Positions 45,338 through 52,263 of a DNA stretch of 64,000 bases are shown here, in pieces. The stretch is from positions 1 to 64,000 of the IMG/VR virus record IMGVR_UViG_3300020442_002030; one strand, 5' to 3'. Under the pieces are notes generated by a model. The model ran no database searches and had not been told where the DNA came from. It saw nothing but the letters and a program-made list of their open reading frames with translations. The position numbers were made by a program, and so were the translations under genes. This stretch comes from a virus. The stretch's first letter is position 1. Each line of letters opens with the position of its first letter.

Positions 45338-46290
45338 TGACAACAAAAGGGAGAATATTAGTTACAGGTTGTAGTGGTTTAGTTGGAACTCATTTAGTTC
45401 ACAAACTATTAGATTATGGATACTCAGTTGTAGGTGTTGATTTAAAATATTCAAAACAACTACCAGATGATGATAAATTTATATTTCAAAATGTAGATTT
45501 AAGAGATTCAGATGAAGTTAATGTATTATTTGACCATTATGAGTTTCATGGAGTCATAAATTCGTTTGGAATCAAAGGTTCACCTGTTAGAGCAAAAGAA
45601 AGACCTATTGATTTCTTAGAACCATCTATAAAAGTAAACACAAACATTATTGATAACTCTGTAAAGTATAATTGTTGGTTAGTATTTATGAGTTCGGTTG
45701 GTGTTTACGAACCATCTGAAGTATTTGTAGAAGATACTGTTTGGAAAACACTTCCATCACCAAATGATTGGTTTCCATCTTGGAGTAAAAGAATACCTGA
45801 ACTTTATTTAGAAGCTTATAAAGTACAAGAAGGTTACAATAGATATACAATCGTAAGACCAGCAAATATTTTTGGTGAATACGATAACTTTGGTGAAGGT
45901 GCAACTGTAATCGGAGCAACTTGTAGAAAGGTTTACGAATCAGATGGTGAAATTGAAGCATGGGGAGATGGAACACCAACGAGAGATTTCATATACGCTG
46001 GAGATGTTGCAGATGGTTGTATTAAATGTTACGAAGATAAGTTACACATAACAACTAACTTAGGTAGTGGTGAAGAAATATCAATCAAAAGAATGATTGA
46101 AACAGTTTCTAAAGTTAGTGAGAAAGAAATAAAAATAAATTGGGATACTTCAAAACCAAATGGTGATATGAGAAGAAGAATGAGTACTAAAATACAAAAG
46201 GAATATAATCTATTACCAAAATTAGGATTTGAAGAGGGAATACGAAGAACATATAAGCATTATGAAAACATTCGATATAGTCATAGGTAA
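45337..46290 (+). CDS. NAD-dependent nucleotide-sugar SDR enzyme, active-site Tyr not evident
   Basis: A 317-residue extended SDR: VTGCSGLVGTHL, VDLKYSKQL, FMSSVGVYEPSEVF, IVRPANIFGEYDNFG, EAWGDGTPTRDFIYAGDVA and LGSGEEISIKRMI. The expected YxxxK reads L-E-A-Y-K in ELYLEAYKVQEG, so the Tyr four residues before Lys is replaced. The enzyme may use a shifted Tyr or have another role. The start is the ATG at 45337, on the stop codon of the TPP gene (TAATG), rather than five codons upstream. Confidence 0.75.
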   Translation: MTTKGRILVTGCSGLVGTHLVHKLLDYGYSVVGVDLKYSKQLPDDDKFIFQNVDLRDSDEVNVLFDHYEFHGVINSFGIKGSPVRAKERPIDFLEPSIKVNTNIIDNSVKYNCWLVFMSSVGVYEPSEVFVEDTVWKTLPSPNDWFPSWSKRIPELYLEAYKVQEGYNRYTIVRPANIFGEYDNFGEGATVIGATCRKVYESDGEIEAWGDGTPTRDFIYAGDVADGCIKCYEDKLHITTNLGSGEEISIKRMIETVSKVSEKEIKINWDTSKPNGDMRRRMSTKIQKEYNLLPKLGFEEGIRRTYKHYENIRYSHR

Positions 46291-47032
46291 TGGGTGTTCA
46301 TTTACACAAGGAGGTGGATTAAATAATTATGAAATTCACAAATTCCTTACAGGAGTAGATGAAAAAGATATGACCAAATTAGATGCTTTTATGTTTAAAA
46401 ATTCATATCCAGCTTTTTTAGGTAAATTACTAAATTGTAAATGGTATAATAACTCTTTAAGTTGTGCATCAAACGATTTAATAATTCAAAGAGGAATGGA
46501 TATAGTAAAACAATTTAGAAATAAAAAAATATTGATTATAAACCAATTATCAATACCAGCTAGGTTGGGTGTAAGAAAGGGAAACAAATATATAAGTTTT
46601 AATAATACAGAAGGACAATTAGTTTATGATGTATCAAATGGAAATTTAAAAAACCCTAAATATAGAGACCATTCAAATTATTCAAAAAATGAGATAGATG
46701 ATTTTTATAAAAAATATCTGTTAGATGTCTATGATGTATCAGCTCATTGGAAAGGAATCCGATATATGATGGAACTATATAATGGATGGTGTGAAAAAAA
46801 TAATGTTTTAAATTACTGGTTGTGTTATACTGATTACGAAGAAGTTCGTAATATAGATAGAATGATAAAACTACAACCAGAATCGGAACATACATATAAA
46901 CAATCAATATGTGCTTGGTCTGATGAAAAAAGATATCAATTAAGACATATAAAAAATATTCCTGAGGATGATTCTCATTTATCAATCGAAGGACATAAAG
47001 AATTAGCAAATATTATATACAATACAATATGA
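46262..47032 (+). CDS. SGNH/GDSL-like hydrolase or acyltransferase, member 3
   Basis: A 256-residue SGNH-fold protein. IVIGNGCSFTQGGGLN carries nucleophile Ser13, SLSCASNDLIIQRG the Asn block, and PEDDSHLSIEGHKELANI the Asp/His block. I prefer ATG 46262 (overlap of 29 bases with the SDR gene) over 46229, because it puts the nucleophile block at the same distance from the N-terminus as in the paralogues. It sits between two SDR genes, supporting a sugar ester substrate. No signal peptide is seen, so it acts in the cytoplasm. Confidence 0.7.
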   Translation: MKTFDIVIGNGCSFTQGGGLNNYEIHKFLTGVDEKDMTKLDAFMFKNSYPAFLGKLLNCKWYNNSLSCASNDLIIQRGMDIVKQFRNKKILIINQLSIPARLGVRKGNKYISFNNTEGQLVYDVSNGNLKNPKYRDHSNYSKNEIDDFYKKYLLDVYDVSAHWKGIRYMMELYNGWCEKNNVLNYWLCYTDYEEVRNIDRMIKLQPESEHTYKQSICAWSDEKRYQLRHIKNIPEDDSHLSIEGHKELANIIYNTI

Positions 47033-48012
47033 AAAAGGAAGATAAAATTTTAGTTACTGGAGCGGCGGGATTTATAGGTTCTCGTTTAATCAAAATGTTA
47101 TACGAAAATGGTTACAAGAATCTACGGACAACATCATATAGTAGAACTCTTAGAGAGTTGTATGATGGAGTGGAATTCATAAAGGGAAACTTACAAGATA
47201 GAACCTTTTGCGAGAGAGTTTCAAAAGATGTAGATGTGGTATTCCATTGTGCAGCTAATACAAGCAACGCACTGGACACGAAGGTAAATCCCCTTCTCCA
47301 CGTAACTCCTAATGTAGAGATGAATGTAAACCTTATGGAACAGAGTTGGAGAAACAAAGTTCGTAAGTTTATGTTTATTTCTTCAAATACAACTTATCCA
47401 GATGTAGGTGATGAGTATTGTACAGAAGATATGAATGTACAAACACCAAACATCTATCCTGTATATAAAGCAGTAGGTTGGATGAAACGATATGGAGAAA
47501 CACTTTGTGATTTCTTTTCAAATCAAATACACAATCCGATGCAGTGTATAATCATCAGACCTTCAAATGCATTCGGTCCGAATGATAAATACGATTTTGA
47601 AAAGTGTCACGTTACACCTGCTAATATTAGAAAAGTAGCAGATAATTTGAATCCAATTCCACTATGGGGTGATGGTACTGAAGTAAGAGATGTAATTCAC
47701 GTTGATGATATGGTAAGTGGTTTTATGAAAGTAGCTGAAGAAGTTGATACTTATGATATCTACAATGTATGTTATGGTGAGGGGCATACTGTTATGGAAG
47801 TATTAGAACTTATCAAAGAATTAGAGGGGAACGACAATCCAATCGAATTCGTAAACAACAAAGCCCCTATGATTCCTAAAAGATTATTATCAAATGAGAA
47901 ACTGAGAAAGTTGGGATGGAAACCTAAATACGATTTAAGAAGTGGATTAAAAGATGCACTTGAGTGGTACAAAGAACACCGAGATGAATATGACCCAAAT
48001 TCAAAACCATAA
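47029..48012 (+). CDS. NAD-dependent nucleotide-sugar epimerase/reductase (extended SDR)
   Basis: A 327-residue extended SDR: VTGAAGFIGSRL, GNLQDRTFCERV, FHCAANTSNALD, FISSNTTYPDVGDEY, and the YxxxK pair in IYPVYKAVGWMKRYGE. IIIRPSNAFGPNDKYD and LWGDGTEVRDVIHVDDM complete the family pattern, close to GDP-fucose-synthase or UDP-sugar epimerase types. ATGA overlap with the SGNH gene; three bases before the TPP partner gene. The exact sugar is unknown. Confidence 0.8.
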   Translation: MKKEDKILVTGAAGFIGSRLIKMLYENGYKNLRTTSYSRTLRELYDGVEFIKGNLQDRTFCERVSKDVDVVFHCAANTSNALDTKVNPLLHVTPNVEMNVNLMEQSWRNKVRKFMFISSNTTYPDVGDEYCTEDMNVQTPNIYPVYKAVGWMKRYGETLCDFFSNQIHNPMQCIIIRPSNAFGPNDKYDFEKCHVTPANIRKVADNLNPIPLWGDGTEVRDVIHVDDMVSGFMKVAEEVDTYDIYNVCYGEGHTVMEVLELIKELEGNDNPIEFVNNKAPMIPKRLLSNEKLRKLGWKPKYDLRSGLKDALEWYKEHRDEYDPNSKP

Positions 48013-48015
48013 GTT

Positions 48016-48564
48016 ATGAGCAAACCAAAATTTACACCATATGTAGATGCACTTACAGAAGCAATGAAACTTTGTATGGATAACCCATCTACAATTTTTA
48101 TAGGACAACAAATTGTTTATTATGGAAACCCAATGAGTAAAACAATTGAGGGATTGCCAAAAGAAAGAATGATTGAAACACCCGTTATGGAAGAAACACA
48201 AATGGGTATGAGTATGGGATTGGCTATGGCAGGTCATCAAGTGGTTACCTTTTATCCAAGATGGGATTTCTTAATTCTTGCATGTAATCAATTGGTAAAT
48301 CATTTGGATAAATTAGAGGCAATGTCTGATGGTGAATGGAAACCAAATGTGATTGTAAGAGTTGGTAAAGGTTCAGATAAACCACTGGATCCTGGTCATC
48401 AACATAAAGCAGATTACACCGAACCATTTAAACAAATATTAACTAATGCAACTGTGAACGAATTAAAAAATCCAAATGATATTTTACCTGCTTATAAAAA
48501 AGCACTAAGTGAAGGTGGAATACATATTTTAGTTGAATATCCTGAGTTGTATTATGCAGAATAA
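48016..48564 (+). CDS. Thiamine-diphosphate enzyme, E1-beta-like (pyrimidine-binding) subunit, short
   Basis: A 182-residue protein matching the N-terminal pyrimidine-binding domain of E1-beta/transketolase. YVDALTEAMKLCMDNPST, METPVMEETQMGMSMGLAMA-like text with the conserved activating Glu, and YPRWDFLILACNQLVNHLDK. E1-beta is normally ~325 residues; here the C-terminal domain is missing. With 44696 it makes a complete pair of cofactor half-sites. The two are separated by an SDR, an SGNH and another SDR gene. It overlaps the next gene by 11 bases. Confidence 0.78.
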   Translation: MSKPKFTPYVDALTEAMKLCMDNPSTIFIGQQIVYYGNPMSKTIEGLPKERMIETPVMEETQMGMSMGLAMAGHQVVTFYPRWDFLILACNQLVNHLDKLEAMSDGEWKPNVIVRVGKGSDKPLDPGHQHKADYTEPFKQILTNATVNELKNPNDILPAYKKALSEGGIHILVEYPELYYAE

Positions 48565-49888
48565 ATATTTTAGTAAATTTTTAGTAACTTACGATTTTTT
48601 ATTAGATGGTGATGTACAACCAAATGCTACAGATTTTTCTGATGATAGAAAAGTTTGGCAAGAAGTTTTACATGGGAGTATATCTTCACTAAATTATATA
48701 CCAACTTATTTAACGGATTTAGATGAGTATAAAAATTATAAATTATTATATTTCATAAATCCATACTCATCTTTTGATAAAGGATTTGGTGACTTCAATA
48801 AAGATTTTTTGTTAGGTTCTATACCAAACCCAACCTTAGATAAATTAATAAGTGATGATAGATTCTACATAGTTATTTACTATCCAAATGAAGGGTGGGT
48901 TGATTACCAAAGCTTAAAACATATTCATTCTTGGTTTAAAAATGAAGGAATTGATTTAAATAGATTGATTCTAATTAATTCAAATTTTAAAATAAAAGAA
49001 TGGTATTCTGAATTTGTAGATAAAGTAAGAATGAAATCCAGAATAAATGTTGCTCCACATCATTGGGCACTGGATGATGTACCAACCGAATATATTAGTG
49101 CAGTAGGTGATGAGAATCAATCGATTAATATGGAATATAAAATAGAAAATAAAAAATATGATTTTAATTTTCTAAACAGAGCTAATAGAAAACATAGATT
49201 TCTTATGATATTAAATTTATACAAAGAAAATTTGGTAAAAAATAATTTAGTTTCATATGACTTAAACTTTGATGATAGTGGAAATGATGAAGAAGAAATT
49301 TATGAAAAAAGAAGATGTGATATACAGGACTTTCACAATTATTATGATGATGATTCAGAATATGAATATATGCTCTCATTGTACAATGAGTTATATGAAA
49401 CGTTACCAAAAAAAGTTGTAGATTTTGAAGATAAGAAAAGTATTTTCGGATTACAAATGGAAACTGACATTCCGTACAAAGATTCTATGTTTACCATAGT
49501 TGGAGAATCATACTTTACAGAAAATCAAAACATAGGTTATTTATCAGAAAAGGTATTTAAACCAATAGCACATCATCACCCTTTTATAATAATTGGTGTT
49601 CCTGGTTTGTTAAAATATTTAAGAGAGTTAGGATTTAAAACATTTGAACCATATATAAATGAATCATACGATTTAGAATATGATTATATTAAAAGGTTTT
49701 TTTTAATTTTGGATGAAATAAAAAGATTATGTAATTTATCAGATGCCGAAAAGATAGAATGGATGAATGGAGTTTTACCAATTATAGAACATAATTATGA
49801 AAACCTAAAAAAAATAGAAAAAGAAAATCAAAACATAGATGTTATTGATAAGATAGCAAATGTAGTTTTTAAAAAGAATGTATCGTGA
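48554..49888 (+). CDS. Putative glycosyltransferase, SEK-motif family member 3
   Basis: A 444-residue member of the four-paralogue family. NFLNRANRKHRFLMILNLYK gives the NR..HR motif. The signature is LSEKVFKPIAHHHPFIIIGV (S331-E332-K333), followed by LRELGFKTFEPYINESYD. The start is ATG 48554 (11-base overlap) rather than 48533. Members 3 and 4 are tandem and clearly similar to each other across the C-terminal ~120 residues, including a final IEHNYENL/IKFNWNHM segment. A GT-B-type sugar transferase is inferred, not shown. Confidence 0.55.
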   Translation: MQNKYFSKFLVTYDFLLDGDVQPNATDFSDDRKVWQEVLHGSISSLNYIPTYLTDLDEYKNYKLLYFINPYSSFDKGFGDFNKDFLLGSIPNPTLDKLISDDRFYIVIYYPNEGWVDYQSLKHIHSWFKNEGIDLNRLILINSNFKIKEWYSEFVDKVRMKSRINVAPHHWALDDVPTEYISAVGDENQSINMEYKIENKKYDFNFLNRANRKHRFLMILNLYKENLVKNNLVSYDLNFDDSGNDEEEIYEKRRCDIQDFHNYYDDDSEYEYMLSLYNELYETLPKKVVDFEDKKSIFGLQMETDIPYKDSMFTIVGESYFTENQNIGYLSEKVFKPIAHHHPFIIIGVPGLLKYLRELGFKTFEPYINESYDLEYDYIKRFFLILDEIKRLCNLSDAEKIEWMNGVLPIIEHNYENLKKIEKENQNIDVIDKIANVVFKKNVS

Positions 49889-51321
49889 AACACTATCAAG
49901 TATTTGACACTTATTACAATGGATGTGAACTTCCAAATGGCACTGATTTTGGAAAGTTAAATGGGCATTATCTTGAGCATAGAGATATGTGTATTAGAAA
50001 TGAAGATTGGGGTGATGCGTATGATATTAATTCTTGGTATATTAAAGAAACGGGAAGAGTATTTCCTGTTTCATTACATGAGGATGAACGATTACAACAC
50101 ATTTTAGATTTAAAAAATATACCAATATGTGAAGTAGATAATGTAGAGGATGGTGTTTTTATATATCAATTAAATATGATGGGAGGGGAAGGATTATCTT
50201 TTCCTGATGATATTAATGAAAAATCAATATTACATTTTATTTCTGAAAAAGCATTGGAGTATATAAAAAATGGAAAATTTAAATTTGTAATAAATTATTT
50301 TGTTGAAGGTGTTTTTGAATATCATCATTTTAATAATCTACATAAACATTTAGAAGAATTAGAAATACCATCTGAAAAAGTATATTTTATTTTCGGAGGT
50401 TATAATACAGATAATTGGTATGAGGCTTTTTGTAAAAGATACAATATTAAAAATAAAATAAATATTGTTGAATTAAGTTGGGTTCGATTGCACAAATTTG
50501 AAGAATTTTTTCATATGGCTAGAGATGTGAATAAAAACAAATTTTTGAACAATGAATATGTTGTAGAAAAAAAGAAGTATGATTTTTTATGTTACAATAG
50601 AAGATTGAGATTACATAGACAATTATTTTTAGCATACTTAAAAAGATATAATTTATTGGATAATAATTTGGTAGGTTATGATTATACATTTTCAGAAAAT
50701 AAACATTTAGTAAATAGTTTTGATAGTTTTAAACATCACGATATTTGGCCATATGCTAGATTTTTAAAAAATGAGTTTAATTATTTATGGAATGAAAATC
50801 CAAAACAAATTGTTGATGTAGAAGATGTTAGCAACATTATAGGGGGAACTATTCAATCGGAAAGAAAAGAACCATACCAAAATACAATGTTTTCGGTTGT
50901 TACTGAAACATCTTTACGAAGTACCCAATATTATTTATCAGAAAAGGTATTTAAACCAATAGGACAAAAACACCCATTTGTTGTTATTGGAAGTCATTTA
51001 ACTTTACAAGAATTAAAACGATGGGGATTCAAAACATTTGAACCATATATAAATGAATCATATGACAATGAACCAAATCACTTTAGAAGATTAGAAATGG
51101 TTTTACAAGAAACAAAAAGGTTATGCAGTTTATCAGATGAAGAAAAAATACAATTCCAAAAAAACGTTTTACCCATTATTAAATTTAATTGGAATCATAT
51201 GATTGATTTATATGATAGTAATTACGAATGGTTAGAAGAAAAGATGAAAGAATTAGGTTATGAATTTGAACATAAAGAATTTATTTCAAAACATCCAGTT
51301 AGAGATATAAAGATTATTTAA
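49885..51321 (+). CDS. Putative glycosyltransferase, SEK-motif family member 4
   Basis: A 478-residue protein starting on GTG in a GTGA overlap. FLCYNRRLRLHRQLFLAYLK (NR..HR motif), then LSEKVFKPIGQKHPFVVIGS (S352-E353-K354) and GFKTFEPYINESYDNE, nearly identical to member 3 in this stretch. The N-terminal third differs, which fits a conserved donor-binding half with a variable acceptor half. It is followed by SGNH member 4, as member 1 is followed by SGNH member 1. Confidence 0.55.
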   Translation: MKHYQVFDTYYNGCELPNGTDFGKLNGHYLEHRDMCIRNEDWGDAYDINSWYIKETGRVFPVSLHEDERLQHILDLKNIPICEVDNVEDGVFIYQLNMMGGEGLSFPDDINEKSILHFISEKALEYIKNGKFKFVINYFVEGVFEYHHFNNLHKHLEELEIPSEKVYFIFGGYNTDNWYEAFCKRYNIKNKINIVELSWVRLHKFEEFFHMARDVNKNKFLNNEYVVEKKKYDFLCYNRRLRLHRQLFLAYLKRYNLLDNNLVGYDYTFSENKHLVNSFDSFKHHDIWPYARFLKNEFNYLWNENPKQIVDVEDVSNIIGGTIQSERKEPYQNTMFSVVTETSLRSTQYYLSEKVFKPIGQKHPFVVIGSHLTLQELKRWGFKTFEPYINESYDNEPNHFRRLEMVLQETKRLCSLSDEEKIQFQKNVLPIIKFNWNHMIDLYDSNYEWLEEKMKELGYEFEHKEFISKHPVRDIKII

Positions 51322-51325
51322 ATAT

Positions 51326-52117
51326 ATGGAATTAGAAAATGAAAAAACAATATATTTTGTAGGATGTAGTTACACATGGGGAGCTGGTTTAGAGTTTGAA
51401 TATTATAATGCACATAAAGGTTGGAGTATTGATAAAATAAATAAAGAAAATGATATGTCCGTAAATAGATTAGAAAATGGAACATATCATGCAGCAGAAT
51501 ATAGAAGAAAAAATAGATTTGGTAATTTAGTAGCTAAACACTTTAATGTAAATCACGAAGTTTTAAATGTTGGAAATGGTGGTAATAATGGATACACAAT
51601 ACATTTAATACAATCATCAACAATTAGTGTTGCAAAAATTCTTATTGTTCAGTTGAGTTTTTATGGTAGAAGTTGGACATTTCAAAATCAAAAAAAATTT
51701 AATACAGAAAAGTACATAAATAGTGGTAACACTTATATTACAGATAATTTTTCCAAAGAAGATTTACTAAACGAGTGCCATACTCAAATATGGAATATTT
51801 ACAAAGAAGCTTATTTCGAAAGAAAACAAAAAAATAAAGACCATCCTCAAATTTATTTCATAGCTTGGCATAAAGAATTTGGAGAAGTTTTGAAAAATAA
51901 ATTTTCAAATCATTTTATTCCAATACATATAGATGGGATAGATTACAATTCATTTGAAGATACATCTTTAGATTTTAATAATCCCAATATAAAACATAAA
52001 TATAATATGAGATTATGTGATATTTTAGATGGTTGTCCTGATACCCATTTAAGTTCTATAGGACATAAAATAGTTGCGGATTCAATTATAAAAAAAATAA
52101 AAAATGAATATATTTAA
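51326..52117 (+). CDS. SGNH/GDSL-like hydrolase or acyltransferase, member 4
   Basis: A 263-residue SGNH-fold protein: IYFVGCSYTWGAGLEF (nucleophile Ser15), NVGNGGNNGYTIHLIQ (Gly/Asn block) and GCPDTHLSSIGHKIVAD (Asp-x-His block). Like member 2 it has a basic central region rich in Lys and aromatic residues. It ends the sugar cassette and overlaps a 37-residue gene. Role as for the other members: sugar acyl ester cleavage or transfer, inferred. Confidence 0.7.
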   Translation: MELENEKTIYFVGCSYTWGAGLEFEYYNAHKGWSIDKINKENDMSVNRLENGTYHAAEYRRKNRFGNLVAKHFNVNHEVLNVGNGGNNGYTIHLIQSSTISVAKILIVQLSFYGRSWTFQNQKKFNTEKYINSGNTYITDNFSKEDLLNECHTQIWNIYKEAYFERKQKNKDHPQIYFIAWHKEFGEVLKNKFSNHFIPIHIDGIDYNSFEDTSLDFNNPNIKHKYNMRLCDILDGCPDTHLSSIGHKIVADSIIKKIKNEYI

Positions 52118-52217
52118 AAAGATACTAACTTGGTACAAAGATTGGAAGTTGGAAAGAAAGTATAAAAAAAGAATAAAGGAGCTCAAAAAGAGAGACCCGT
52201 TTATTTACAAAAAATAA
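52104..52217 (+). CDS. Very small basic protein (37 aa) ending RDPFIYKK
   Basis: An open frame of 37 codons, ATG 52104 to TAA 52217, overlapping the SGNH stop by 14 bases. It reads MNIFKKILTWYKDWKLERKY and ends KELKKRDPFIYKK: a short amphipathic Trp/Lys helix and a basic tail. I recall small proteins ending RKRDPFIYK in marine T4-like phages, so I think it is genuine; that is memory, not a search. Function unknown. It occupies what would otherwise be a 146-base gap. Confidence 0.65.
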   Translation: MNIFKKILTWYKDWKLERKYKKRIKELKKRDPFIYKK

Positions 52218-52236
52218 TCCCCTTTCTTATAATCTT

Positions 52237-52245
52237 ATATTTATA
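52237..52245 (+). promoter_or_regulatory. Late-promoter-like motif ATATTTATA
   Basis: Core within TATATTTATA at 52236-52245, 18 bases before the ATG at 52264; separates the sugar cassette from the next gene. Confidence 0.65.
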
Positions 52246-52263
52246 TACTGATAAGGTGTATTT

